Made by a program: the position numbers and the translations under genes. Shown in pieces: positions 1 through 9,285 of a stretch of DNA of 64,000 nucleotides (position 1 is its first letter; each line of letters starts with the position of its first letter). Source of the DNA: Haematococcus lacustris (Eukaryota > Chlorophyta > Chlorophyceae > Chlamydomonadales > Haematococcaceae); assembly GCA_030144725.1 (NCBI GenBank), contig JASKMD010000001.1, positions 1,713,923 to 1,777,922 of the forward strand. Reading direction: 5' to 3'. The notes beneath the pieces are model-generated. The model had not been told where the DNA came from, searched no databases, and was given only the letters and a program-made list of their open reading frames with translations.

Positions 1-2010
1 CTCAGACAGCGTTTTGGTAATTAGGCTGGTCCACAGCTTATAAACGGTGTTGGCTAGGCCCACTGGCCTATAGGAGTTAAGGTCTGTTTCTTCCCCCTTG
101 TCCTTGTAGAGCAGGCAAGTGTCACTGGTTTTCCACGTGGTGGGTGTGCAGCCTGTTGCCCACATGATGATGAAGAGCTGGTGGATGGTTTCCCGCATCT
201 CCCATGGCAGCATCTTAATGATTTCGTTTTCCACGCCGTCTGGTCCCGGGGCCTTGCCTCCTGCCAGCCTGCTGAGGCATTCCTGGAAGCCTGCCTTGTC
301 CATGATGGCTGTGTGCAACCAGTGTATGTTTTGGCATGCGTGCATTGCGAAGGCGTCGTCTGCTGTTGCGCGAGCCCACGGGTAGTTTCGTGTCTGTGTG
401 TTAGTGTAGTGGCCGGTCTTGGGGGTCGGGGCCGACAGCTTCTGCCCATATGCTGCGGTGATTATCCGATTTAGGTCGGCGGGGGCTGTGCATATGGTTT
501 TGGTGTTAGGTTCAGCTAGTGCCTGCAGGCCTTTGTGGTCGGTGCGGGACGGGCGTAGAATACGCTTGTTAGCCTTCTTGGGCTGGGTGCTGATCAGTTG
601 TTGCATTCTGACGCGAGCTTGCGCGATGGCGAGTGCGGAGTCGTCGTCGTCTAGTTGGTGGATTTGGTCGCGGTACGTATTGGTCAGTTGGGCTAGCGCG
701 GCTTGCACGTGATTGTCGGTTAGGTCGTCGCCCTGTCGCGCTTGCACCGCGTCCCTTATCTCTCCGTTTGTCGCATCTGTCTCTGGAATGAGATCGTCGA
801 TTGTCGGGTGCACGTTGGTTTCCTTAAAGAGGGAGTTAGCCTTCAGGCTGAGGTCTCTAGTGGTCTTAAGCTTTCTGCCCAGTGCCAGTCTAATCCTACA
901 CATGGTCCTGCGTTGGTAGTGCTGGCCTCCCCTTGTAAGGGTCTTAGTGTTGCATGTCTTTATAGCTGCCGTCCTGCAGGTTTGTAGGAGATGTGTAAGC
1001 ATGGTGGCTGCGGTGTCTACAGCTTCCCTGGCCGAGAGTCCTGCCACTGTTGTCAGGCGATGTGGTTGTTGGGGGTTGGTATTGCCAAGTGTAGCCAGGT
1101 GGTGGGTAGCCTTTGTGTATATGGGGGCTAAGAAGGCTGTCAGTTCTGCATGCAATTGTGGGACGCCTGAGCTGGGTTGTTGCACTGCCAGGCGGTAGGC
1201 TTCCCTGTCCTTATTGGTAATGGGGGTGGTGAGGATGGTGTGGCTGTGCTTTGGAGGTTTGTGTGGGGCTGCCAGGGCTATGCCCAGGCGGGCTGTATTC
1301 AGTGTGGCGGTGAGTGGCCTGTGGTCGCTCAAATAGGCGTTGGTATCGACGTTCGTGCGGTGCTCAGGGCCGTGTCTTGCGTCGCGTGTTAGAATAGCGT
1401 CGATGCGGCTGTTGCAGTGCGGTTGCTGGTAGGTCCAGGCCCGGTCGCCGGGGTCAGCTTCCTTCAGGTGCATTTCTGCGGCGAACCCCCTCATCATGCT
1501 GTCTTGTGTGTATTCGGTGTGCTCGGAACGATCCTCTGTTTTCATCGTGGCGTTGATATCTCCCGCCAGGATGAGTGAGCCGGGCAGGTGGCCCGTGGCT
1601 GTTCGTATGTGTTCTTGCATTTTTCCTCGCATTAACAGCGCGTCCCCGTTGTTTCCCGACGGCCAATACGTGGCGATGATGGTGAGCTGTTCGCACTGGT
1701 GTTGGTTGAGGGTCAGGATGACGCATCGTGCGTTTATCTCGGCGTCGTTGCTCGGTGGGAGCGTAGTGGCTTTCATTTGGATGGCTAAGTTGTGTTTGAT
1801 GCCTATTAGTACTTCACTGTGACCTCTGTGTCGGTGTGTCGTATAGTCTGGCATGACTCTCTTCAACCAGCCAGAGCCTGGATTGTTGCTCTTGGGCTGG
1901 GTCATAGTTTCAGTTAGGATTAGAATGTCCGGGTTGTGTTGATGTACAAGGTTGAGGACGTCGTTCCTGGACCTATGGAGGCTTCTGACGTTCAGGGTCG
2001 TAAGTGTGAT
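1..2010 (-). other. APE-type endonuclease and N-terminal part of reverse transcriptase of LINE-A1
   Basis: Endonuclease motifs of the exonuclease-endonuclease-phosphatase family appear in order: TLNVRSL (N1949), ILTET (E1976), LAGDINA (D2093, N2095), a RIDAIL segment and LSDHRPL (D2171, H2172). These supply the metal-binding and catalytic residues that nick the target strand. The reverse transcriptase begins with KAPGPDGV near residue 2528, followed by WK..DTCLLYKDKG and LNSYRPVGLANTVYKLW, the usual opening of a LINE RT. The catalytic YADD-type box, any RNase H and any second nuclease lie beyond the left edge of the window. Confidence 0.9.
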
Positions 2011-5000
2011 GTGCTGTCGATTGTGTGTTGGTTGTGGCTGCCGGGCTAGCAGGGTGTTGTGTTGTGGGTGTGGTCCTGGGTGCTCAGGTAGGTTAGCGGT
2101 GGGGGGCGGCGGTGTTGTGGGGATGGCGGCGGGGAGTGGAGTGGGGGTTGTGTTGAGGTATTTGTACATCAGGGTCTGCGTGTGCGAGTCCTTGGGTTGC
2201 TCTCTTGACTTGTTCCGTCTTTTGTCTACGATGGTGCCCGATGACATGGGCCGTTTACTGCTGCCTGACCGGTCTTGTAGAGTGGGAAGAGTGACTGTGG
2301 GGGCGACCTGGCGCAGTCGCGGCCGGGCCTGCTTGTCTGTCGGGTGGGTGTCTTCTGTGGCTGTTAGTATGCGCTTATAGCTAGCTGGTCGTGCAGTGTC
2401 GATGTTAGGTATCGGCCGGTCAGTTCGGGGGCTGTGCGCGGGTTGTGTGCCCAGGTCTTGGGTAGTAAGGTCGATGTGGGTGGTACGTAGATGTTGTTCT
2501 AGCTGCTCCGTTGTGGCGCGCCTCGTGGGGTCAGCTAGCCAGCATAGTGGATGGATGAGGTTGGTATTAGCCGCGTCGCCCTTTTTGATTTGAACGAGCG
2601 TACCCTTCAGCTGAAGCCAGTCTTCCGGGGTGTCCAATCGGCATGGGTGGCTTTGTTCCGAGTCCAGCCAGTGCCATGCGTGGTCTGTGCGGCGAATGGT
2701 GGTAGCGTGATTGTTGGTGATGAGAATGGCAGCTGTGTTGGTGTAGCTGTCTGTGTTGCCAGTGAGCGTGGTGAGAAGCTCGGGTGTGATGTTGCCGGGT
2801 GTAAGCTCGGTGGCGGTAGGGCATAGGTGGAGGTCCTTGTGGTAATGGTATAGGTAGTGGTTCATGGTGGACACTGTGAAGTTGCCTGATTCTTCATATA
2901 TGTGTGGTAGGCTGCTACGCAGTGGTATCGGCCTGTTCTCTTGCCTAGCCTTGTTGGCTAGGTCTTGGATGTGTGTACCCAGCGCTTTACAGTGAGTTAT
3001 CACGTCATCGGGCCTGATCATAGGTTTCCCCATGGCCATGTTGATGGCGTGTGCAAGGCAGCACTTCTTGTACTGCCCTTCCCAGTAGGGCCTCTGTGCT
3101 TCTTGTGGGTGGCTTATGATGGGCCCGAGCCTTACCCTCTGCCTTGCCGCCTCCATCTCCGCCGTGTGGTTTGCGGTGCTAATGATTGCTTGTATCTCGC
3201 ATGTACCGGGGTACATGTATTGTCCTGTGGGCCGTAGCCGGATAGGGGCGTCCGCTTGGGAGTCAAGGAGGTACCATGCGCCATCGTGTTTCCTTATCGC
3301 CATGCTGTGAGCCGGGGCCTTGCATAAGAAGGCTGTCGTGCCGTGGGTGGCGGACAGCGCGTCGAGGTTGCGGGTTGACCAATCGCTCCGTGTTCGCAGG
3401 TGCGCCACTGTGTGTGTGCTGAGGCCGTAGTGTGACATCAGGTAGAGATTAATGACAGTGTCGTTGCACGCGCCTTGTTCGTCTCTGGCTAATGCCCATA
3501 TTGTGCGTTGGTCCCCGCGTCGCGCGTGTAGCTCGGACGTGTGGAAGTTGGCCAGTTCCTGGTTAGTGAGCCAAGGGTGTCCCGCCGCCATGTTGAGGGC
3601 ATGTATTTGGCAGTGAGATGCTACTTGTTGCTCGAAGTGCAAGACGTCAGGTCCTGGATTCTCTTCGATATCCCCTGCTGCCAGCAGTAGCCAGCTGATG
3701 TAGATGCACCGTGCCATGTATTTACTGATAGCCATGTTCCATGTGGGGTGGCTTATGATGTTTGGGTTGAGGTAGTACGTCATGTATGCTTGTAGTGTAG
3801 TGTTGTACACTATAGGCCTGATGGTCCTTCCGTTGTTGTGCCCTTTGAGGTAGGTGCAGGTAGCGTGTTTCAGGCGGTTCATGGCTGTCATATTTTGAAG
3901 GGTCCCATCTATGCCAAGTAGCCAGTTATACATAATGTTGTGTAGGGAGGCGTTGAGCCTGGCAAGGTTCTTACGTTGTTTCTTGCGACATTGCTGAGAT
4001 TGGGCGTGCGAGTATGTAGGTGTATGTCGTTTCATACATATGCTGATCCAGGTGCAGACGCAGGCCAGGTAGGATATGATTTGCCAGTCCATGCCCAATT
4101 GTTGGATGGGTGTCCAGTTGGGGTGTCCAAAGGGGGGGTTGGGCATAGGGGTAATGATGGTGCAACATCGGTCCATGCAGTCCATGGCAGTTTTATTACA
4201 CAATTTGACACTGCAGGTGTACAGCCATGACACTGCAGTAGCGTTCGTCTCAGTTATCCCACTCTTGCCTATGGTGTGGTCTCTCATGTTCCTAGCTTCC
4301 ATGCTCCTAGCCTGTTGGGGGTATGGGCAGTGAGTAGCATGGTGCATGTCTATTTGTCCCCTAGTTCTCTTGTGCGAGCTTCTCTGAGTGCTCCTGCATG
4401 TGCGCAGGCATGTCAATTCTATGATGCCTGTCCCTAGCACCATGTCCTTTCCTGGGGTGTGGGCTTGAGCATCTTGTTGGTCAGAGGCATGAGGCATATG
4501 TCCTGCCCCCCTCCGTCTCATGTGCATGTCCCCATCCACAGCAACCACCAGCCTGTGATCCTCCGTCCTCTCAGTCAGACAGTATCTAGGGCAGTGGTCT
4601 AGTGGGAAGGCTCCTCCACTTGTACCCTCCCTCTCGTGTCTTGTGTGATCAAGTTTCCATCTCAGCTGCCACAGCTCCCTCCTGCGGTTATCAACGGCAG
4701 GTGTGTGTTGGTGTGGTTGTGTGTGTACTGTGTGTTTTCCATAGTGGTGAGAATGGATTCTGGTTGTGATTCTTACCGCTGCGGGTGCGTTGGTAGCGTT
4801 GGTGGCGGCGGGCTCATAGGCCGGGTTCATGGCAACAACTGTGGACAAGGGCCAGGTCATGGTAATGTCAGTGTCTTTGTCTAGTTGCGTATTCATAGCT
4901 TGCAGCTGTGCGGCTGTGTAAGTTCTGTAGTCTAGGTTCCCCACCTGTTCCGCGGGCTGCTGCCAGTGCCTGGCCCAGCTCTCGCCCTCGTGCTTTGACG

Positions 5001-7836
5001 GCCTCGTTCTTCGTGGGGGACTGCAGGGTGGTTCAGGGGTGAGGTGCATGGTGTGGGGTGGGGTGGGGGGGCAGCAGTGTTGTGTGTAGGTGCGCCTATG
5101 TTGGTGTGGGTCTGGCTGCAGATGCATGGGAGTGCCTCTACTACGAGTACAAAGCCCCTGTGTATTGGCTTGTGCGCTTGCCTGCTCGGGTGCCTGGTGT
5201 TGGGCCTTGTGACCAGCCTTCTCCGCGTTGCCCTTGACTTGGGCCGCCCCTTGGGCGCCCTTGGTTGGGGCAGTGCCTGAGGCGCCCTTGGTGGTGGCAG
5301 CCTGTACTGATCCGCCCGCCGGTGCCAGGCTGCTCTTGGGTGGGGGGTGTCTTGTCTCTAGGCGGGGGGGCGGGGGCTTGCCCGCCTCCGGTGCTGTTCC
5401 CTTGCTGATGCTGCCCATGCCCAGGCGGCGGGTGGTGCCCCCCCCTCCTGCTGTGGCTGCGGGAGCTAGGGTGGCCCCCCCTCCGGCGGCTGCTGCAGCA
5501 GCTAGGGTTGCCCGCATCCTCTCGCTTATATCCTGTAGCTGCTCCTTGATGTGAGCCCGATGCTCCTCCTGGGTGGCATGCCTGACCATGGCTTCTGTCA
5601 AGGCGACCCCATCTGCAAAGAAGCTGGTGAGCTCAGCGGTGGCACTGGAATCTGCCGTGCTACTGCCTGCTGCCTGTGCGTGGTTGCGCATGTCTTGCTG
5701 GCTGTCAAAGGCCAGCAGCTGCTCAGCCTGCTTGAAGATGCCATGGGTTGAGCCCCGGCCTGTCAGGAGGACGTCTGCTTCAGCAAGGCTGTAGCTGCTG
5801 GCGAGGGCCTGCTGCTGCTTGCGGTGGACCAGAGACTGGTCTCCTTCCTGAGTCAGGGATTGGCGATTAGGAAATTTGGCATGGCCACTGTGGTCTCCAG
5901 CCATGCTGATAGGCTTGCCCATCCCATCCCTAATAAGAGCCTTGCCCCTGGCTGGGTTGGTGATGGCTGTAGCTCTGGCCACACACATCATGAGCCCGCT
6001 GCGATAGCCCGCATGTGCCAGCCGCATGGTGTAGGGAGTGGACACACCGCTGCTTCTGGCTGAGTCAGAGTTGGCGACGGCTGTGTGGTTTATGGATCCT
6101 AGGTAGTGTCCCACATTCTCACGTGTCACCTCCGAGCCGTTAATGGGTGGGTAAGGGCTCCTAGTGCCCATCGGTTGGATGATGAGGGGGGTGTTGTAGT
6201 CTGCTGCAAACCGCTTAGCTGCCCCTACTACCATGGTAGCTAGGTGTTTCAGGTTGTCAGTGGTAGTGTACAGAATCACACAGTCTTTGACCTCCTTACC
6301 CCTGGCTGTGCTGCTCTTGCTGGTAGAGAGAGTCAGGTCTAAGGTGTCCCCTGCTTGGAAACGGAGGCTGTTAGAGGCTAGCACTGCTTCAGCAACAAGT
6401 GGGTCAGTGAGGTGCAGGCGGACACCGGTGGGTTGGTTGGTCACTGTGCTGATTGTGCTGGCCAGCGTGTACAGGTCATCTTTGAGGTAGGCCTTGCCCT
6501 CTGCTAGCTCTTCCCTCACTTTTTGCCTGACGTAGAGGAGGGTGTCCATGACCTCAGAGGCCTGGCTATCCTGCGAGGTGCGGGCTGCTCTGATCTTGCG
6601 GTGCTCTGGGGAGAGCTGGTGCGCGTTGCTGTGGAACTGCACCAGCATGTCGCACACTGCCAATGGGATAGGGGGGAGGCTGATGGGAGGTCTGCCCCAC
6701 ACCTTCTGCCCGTCCTTGCTGATGCATGCGGCATTGGCGAGCAGGCCCTCAGCTTGCACAGCCTGGGCCAGCAGGGCCAGCAAGGCGAACAGGCCTCCTG
6801 GGTCTCCCGCGTTGAAGCCAATTTGGAACTCCATGGCTGTGCTGCCTGCCACCTCATACACTTGCTTGGACAAGCGGACCATTTTGGCTCCTGCCGCCCG
6901 GAAGGCTGCACCCAGCCTGTCGAAGAGCTCTGCGTGCACCATGGTATCATTAGTGTTGATGTGATGCATTGTGTTTCTTGTATCTATGTCTTTGTTGTGC
7001 CCTGAGTGTTGTTGCAGGTGTCTGGTGATGTGGTCGTGTTGGTGTGGTGGTGTGGTGACCAGGCAGCAAGTCAGTAGGGTCTGTCGTGCGGTGGGCTTAC
7101 GTGTCCAGTGCGTAGTTGATGACTTGCCTTCGTTTGGTAGCGACGCGACCAAGTCTTTGATGTTGATCTGAGTGGCTTCAGACATGATCATCGCCATACG
7201 ACCCAGGATGGGGTCTGCAGTGGCGGTGTTGGCGCTGAACATGCCCAGCATATCCTGGAGGTCGGTGTCAGTGAGCGTCGCAGGGTCCTTCCTAGTGTTG
7301 GGCGCCGCCAGAGAGAGGCCTTTCAGGTTGGCGTGTTTCAGCGCAGCCAGGGCCGCAGCCCCTCCCGGGTCCAAGAAACACATCCGATCCCTGTGGAGGT
7401 CCAGGGAGACCTTGAGGTCATCGCTCCAATTAGCCATGGTTGGCCGTCGCTCTGCGTGTGTGCACACAAGCGTGTTGGTTCGTGCCGTCCGCGTGGTATC
7501 GCAGCTGTTGGTATGTGGAATGTTATCGCAGCTGGTTTGCTGGTGATGGTGTGTGCCAAGGGCTTTGTGGAAGCAGCAGAATCGCTGTTTGTTGTCAGTC
7601 CAGCACAGCTGGGTTGGAGCAGGGCGCAGAGGCCAGTTTTTTACGCAGCTCTTGGGCTGGTTTTCGGAACTACTGACTGCGCGGTCACCTCTAGGGGTGC
7701 CATCCGGGTGGGTTGGCAGACGTATCGGAGGGCACCCACTGGCTTCCTCTCCGAACACGTCCCCAACCCACCCGATGCAGGCCAGGGTCAGCACAAGCAA
7801 CAGAGCAAGGCGCCTACCAAGGCGTTCGACCTCCAT
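1..7836 (-). CDS. LINE-A1 polyprotein with 2A, twin Josephin-like protease, APE endonuclease and RT (C-terminus off window)
   Basis: I checked the frame codon by codon from a TAA at 7863-7861 to the window edge: there is no stop, giving at least 2,612 codons. Start chosen: ATG at 7836 (MEV...), because LINE-A2 also begins MEV. An in-frame ATG lies two codons upstream at 7842. Residues 5-30 are basic then strongly hydrophobic (LALLLVLTLACIGWVG), like a signal peptide or anchor. Residues about 30-1380 are unrecognised, with Ala/Gly/Pro-rich and His-rich stretches. A 2A motif ends at P1396. Two papain-fold, Josephin-like domains follow (C1409/H1510/D1525 and C1593/H1710/D1725). An APE endonuclease lies at about 1945-2180 and the RT begins near 2527. 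The presumed role is target-primed reverse transcription in the nucleus; the protease role is unknown. Confidence 0.88.
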   Translation of the reverse strand, partial: MEVERLGRRLALLLVLTLACIGWVGDVFGEEASGCPPIRLPTHPDGTPRGDRAVSSSENQPKSCVKNWPLRPAPTQLCWTDNKQRFCCFHKALGTHHHQQTSCDNIPHTNSCDTTRTARTNTLVCTHAERRPTMANWSDDLKVSLDLHRDRMCFLDPGGAAALAALKHANLKGLSLAAPNTRKDPATLTDTDLQDMLGMFSANTATADPILGRMAMIMSEATQINIKDLVASLPNEGKSSTTHWTRKPTARQTLLTCCLVTTPPHQHDHITRHLQQHSGHNKDIDTRNTMHHINTNDTMVHAELFDRLGAAFRAAGAKMVRLSKQVYEVAGSTAMEFQIGFNAGDPGGLFALLALLAQAVQAEGLLANAACISKDGQKVWGRPPISLPPIPLAVCDMLVQFHSNAHQLSPEHRKIRAARTSQDSQASEVMDTLLYVRQKVREELAEGKAYLKDDLYTLASTISTVTNQPTGVRLHLTDPLVAEAVLASNSLRFQAGDTLDLTLSTSKSSTARGKEVKDCVILYTTTDNLKHLATMVVGAAKRFAADYNTPLIIQPMGTRSPYPPINGSEVTRENVGHYLGSINHTAVANSDSARSSGVSTPYTMRLAHAGYRSGLMMCVARATAITNPARGKALIRDGMGKPISMAGDHSGHAKFPNRQSLTQEGDQSLVHRKQQQALASSYSLAEADVLLTGRGSTHGIFKQAEQLLAFDSQQDMRNHAQAAGSSTADSSATAELTSFFADGVALTEAMVRHATQEEHRAHIKEQLQDISERMRATLAAAAAAGGGATLAPAATAGGGGTTRRLGMGSISKGTAPEAGKPPPPRLETRHPPPKSSLAPAGGSVQAATTKGASGTAPTKGAQGAAQVKGNAEKAGHKAQHQAPEQASAQANTQGLCTRSRGTPMHLQPDPHQHRRTYTQHCCPPTPPHTMHLTPEPPCSPPRRTRPSKHEGESWARHWQQPAEQVGNLDYRTYTAAQLQAMNTQLDKDTDITMTWPLSTVVAMNPAYEPAATNATNAPAAVRITTRIHSHHYGKHTVHTQPHQHTPAVDNRRRELWQLRWKLDHTRHEREGTSGGAFPLDHCPRYCLTERTEDHRLVVAVDGDMHMRRRGAGHMPHASDQQDAQAHTPGKDMVLGTGIIELTCLRTCRSTQRSSHKRTRGQIDMHHATHCPYPQQARSMEARNMRDHTIGKSGITETNATAVSWLYTCSVKLCNKTAMDCMDRCCTIITPMPNPPFGHPNWTPIQQLGMDWQIISYLACVCTWISICMKRHTPTYSHAQSQQCRKKQRKNLARLNASLHNIMYNWLLGIDGTLQNMTAMNRLKHATCTYLKGHNNGRTIRPIVYNTTLQAYMTYYLNPNIISHPTWNMAISKYMARCIYISWLLLAAGDIEENPGPDVLHFEQQVASHCQIHALNMAAGHPWLTNQELANFHTSELHARRGDQRTIWALARDEQGACNDTVINLYLMSHYGLSTHTVAHLRTRSDWSTRNLDALSATHGTTAFLCKAPAHSMAIRKHDGAWYLLDSQADAPIRLRPTGQYMYPGTCEIQAIISTANHTAEMEAARQRVRLGPIISHPQEAQRPYWEGQYKKCCLAHAINMAMGKPMIRPDDVITHCKALGTHIQDLANKARQENRPIPLRSSLPHIYEESGNFTVSTMNHYLYHYHKDLHLCPTATELTPGNITPELLTTLTGNTDSYTNTAAILITNNHATTIRRTDHAWHWLDSEQSHPCRLDTPEDWLQLKGTLVQIKKGDAANTNLIHPLCWLADPTRRATTEQLEQHLRTTHIDLTTQDLGTQPAHSPRTDRPIPNIDTARPASYKRILTATEDTHPTDKQARPRLRQVAPTVTLPTLQDRSGSSKRPMSSGTIVDKRRNKSREQPKDSHTQTLMYKYLNTTPTPLPAAIPTTPPPPTANLPEHPGPHPQHNTLLARQPQPTHNRQHITLTTLNVRSLHRSRNDVLNLVHQHNPDILILTETMTQPKSNNPGSGWLKRVMPDYTTHRHRGHSEVLIGIKHNLAIQMKATTLPPSNDAEINARCVILTLNQHQCEQLTIIATYWPSGNNGDALLMRGKMQEHIRTATGHLPGSLILAGDINATMKTEDRSEHTEYTQDSMMRGFAAEMHLKEADPGDRAWTYQQPHCNSRIDAILTRDARHGPEHRTNVDTNAYLSDHRPLTATLNTARLGIALAAPHKPPKHSHTILTTPITNKDREAYRLAVQQPSSGVPQLHAELTAFLAPIYTKATHHLATLGNTNPQQPHRLTTVAGLSAREAVDTAATMLTHLLQTCRTAAIKTCNTKTLTRGGQHYQRRTMCRIRLALGRKLKTTRDLSLKANSLFKETNVHPTIDDLIPETDATNGEIRDAVQARQGDDLTDNHVQAALAQLTNTYRDQIHQLDDDDSALAIAQARVRMQQLISTQPKKANKRILRPSRTDHKGLQALAEPNTKTICTAPADLNRIITAAYGQKLSAPTPKTGHYTNTQTRNYPWARATADDAFAMHACQNIHWLHTAIMDKAGFQECLSRLAGGKAPGPDGVENEIIKMLPWEMRETIHQLFIIMWATGCTPTTWKTSDTCLLYKDKGEETDLNSYRPVGLANTVYKLWTSLITKTLSE
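2640..3648 (-). other. Tandem pair of Josephin-like cysteine-protease domains in LINE-A1
   Basis: Domain 1 (about residues 1397-1535) has CQIHALNMAAG at C1409, then HSMAIRKHDGAWYLLDS with H1510 and D1525. Domain 2 (about 1585-1735) has CLAHAINMAMG at C1593, then HATTIRRTDHAWHWLDS with H1710 and D1725. The shared signature is C-x2-H-A-[LI]-N-M-A-x-G, about 100-117 residues, then H-x3-I-R-x-W-x2-L-D-S, with exactly 15 residues from His to Asp in both copies. This matches the layout of Josephin/ataxin-3-type papain-fold deubiquitinases (Cys, His, Asn/Asp). An OTU-type assignment is the alternative. Both triads are complete. Likely roles are processing of the polyprotein or removal of ubiquitin-like modifiers; neither is shown. 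Confidence 0.65.
3649..3693 (-). other. 2A ribosome-skipping motif in LINE-A1
   Basis: The codons read WLLLAAGDIEENPGP (residues 1382-1396), matching the 2A consensus D-x-E-x-N-P-G-P. In this family the ribosome fails to join the final Gly and Pro, releasing the upstream chain and continuing with Pro. Here that would release a 1,395-residue N-terminal protein and start the protease-endonuclease-RT protein at P1396, just before the first protease domain. The upstream hydrophobic WLLLAAG is conserved in LINE-A2, which agrees with the known need for a particular upstream context. 2A peptides are established in some APE-type non-LTR elements (trypanosome L1Tc, several animal CR1/L2-like elements). 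The motif is seen directly; skipping activity is inferred. Confidence 0.85.
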
Positions 7837-7965
7837 CGCCATCGTTGACCTCCGACTCGGTTATGTCTCGGCTTCAAATGAGCAGCTGCTTCCAGCTGTA
7901 TTATCAGCGAGGCGTGTCTTAGCGTGAGCGGTCCAGAAAACTTCTCCGATTTTCTCAAACCGAAA

Positions 7966-9285
7966 AAGTCCCGCCTCGCCACCTGCTGTGGCTGCAGGGC
8001 TGTAGCGGCTCCTGAGCTGCGGAGGCGCCACACTGCGCCCAGGTAGGCAACGCGCAGCCGCAGCCACAGCAGGCTGTCAGGAGGCTGAAAGGGGGGGGCC
8101 TCGCCGCGGGTGGGGCGCCCACTGAGGAGCAGCATGGCGTCGCCTGAGGGGGGGCGGGTGCCTGTGAGGCGGCCGTACACGTCCAGCACCCACTCCCAGG
8201 CTGGGACCACGGCGGGGCAGGTCAGGAAGGCGTGGGTGAGGGTCTCCAGGTGCCCCGGCTGGCAGAAGCGGCAGGCGGAAGAGCCCGGGGCAGCCGCCCC
8301 CTTGAGGATGTGACCCCACAAGGCCCCGACCATGAGGCTGGCGTGAAGCAGCCGCCAGGCCACGATGACGTGCTCCCGACGGAGGGTGGGGTCTAGCAGC
8401 TCCTTCCACACCTTCGCACACGGCTGGCCCGCCTGTACACCCACAGCCAGCTGGTCCACCGTGTCGGCCCGGGGGGCGGGCTGCCTGCCCCCACGCCGCT
8501 GCTGGGCCTCCAGCTGCCGCTCAGCCTGCTCGGCCGCCCTGTCCTACGGCGAGGGACGATGGTGCGCCCTGGCGGAGGTGTCCAACCAGCGAGGCGGTTG
8601 GCTGCCCTGCACCTCCTCGGGGAGCCGCTCCTCCACATCCCTGCCCTGCTGCTCCCGCTCCCCCGCTGCCACCTTGCCTGCCACCTGCTGCGCGCTGGCC
8701 TCCCACTTGAGCTCCAGCTCCCTCAGGGCCCCATCAGCCACCGCTGCCACCTCCGGTTCGCCCGCTGCCCAGGGGGGCCGCACACCCCACAGCGCAGGCC
8801 ACAAGCCCCCATTGGGTGGGTAGAAGGGGTCGGCACTGACGCGCTGGAGCTGGTGGAGGCGCACCCTGGCATGCTTTACCGAGAAGTCCAGGAGGGTGGT
8901 GGTGCCCATGCCCCACACCTGAGGGTCCAGCTGCAGGTGAGCCCAGGGGCCCAAGAGCCACTCCTCCTTAGGCCAGGTGCCAGGCCCCTCGTCAGCTGGG
9001 TCGGCAGCCTGCCCTCCCGCCCCGCCCCCTGCGCCCCTACGCCCTCCACCTCCTCCACGCCCTCGCCCCCTGCCCCCGCCCCGCCCCCTTGCCCGCCCCC
9101 CCCCCCTGCCAACCGCCCTGGCTCCTCCTTGCTCCTGCCCTTGAGCCTGCTCCTGTGCCACGTGATGCTGGGCGGGTAGAGGGCGGAGGTGGGTGGCTCG
9201 CTCCCCCGGGGTCAGCCTGTAGCCGGGCTTGTTGAGCCGGGCCACCGCAGCTGGCTCCCAGGCCGCCCCTCCCTCCGCCCAGAAA
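7966..9285 (-). pseudogene. LINE-B3: 3' part of a second non-LTR element (zinc-binding RT tail), decayed
   Basis: The minus-strand frame encodes the C-terminal part of an L1-like ORF2. It holds WEASAQQVAG and EEVQGSQPPRWLDTS segments, then DPTLRREHVIVAWRLLHASL, and a zf-RVT box CRFCQPGH...HAFLTCP at about 8200-8290. An in-frame TAG at 8546-8544 breaks it; the second LINE-B copy has Trp-Glu near this point. The 3' side is cut by the 5' end of LINE-A1 near 7965. The open frame that continues to 7788 is a chance reading through the LINE-A1 leader. The 5' side runs into the scaffold gap. Codon use is very GC-rich compared with Gypsy-A. Confidence 0.75.

Larger units (their letters stand above)
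1..7965 (-). mobile_element. LINE-A1: non-LTR retrotransposon, 5' end complete, 3' end beyond the window
   Basis: A single minus-strand element covers the first 8 kb. The 5' end is placed near 7965 because the leader upstream of the ORF aligns with the leader of LINE-A2 (50727-50890): both share a GGTTTGA-AAAATC-TTCTG block and then a TCAACG..GGC..ATGGAGGT start context. Upstream of this point the sequence is LINE-B. No LTRs are present. The order is N-terminal region, 2A, two cysteine proteases, APE endonuclease, reverse transcriptase. The order and the protease region recall the RandI/Dualen clade of green algae (from memory), but the 3' part needed for clade assignment is missing. The intact frame suggests a young copy. 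Confidence 0.88.

Noticed and set aside
119..7927. Many plus-strand ORFs of 60-170 residues
   Set aside because: Shadows of the continuous LINE-A1 frame on the minus strand.
7788..7965. C-terminal 59 residues of the LINE-B3 ORF
   Set aside because: This stretch aligns with the LINE-A2 leader, so it is LINE-A1 5' sequence read by chance.
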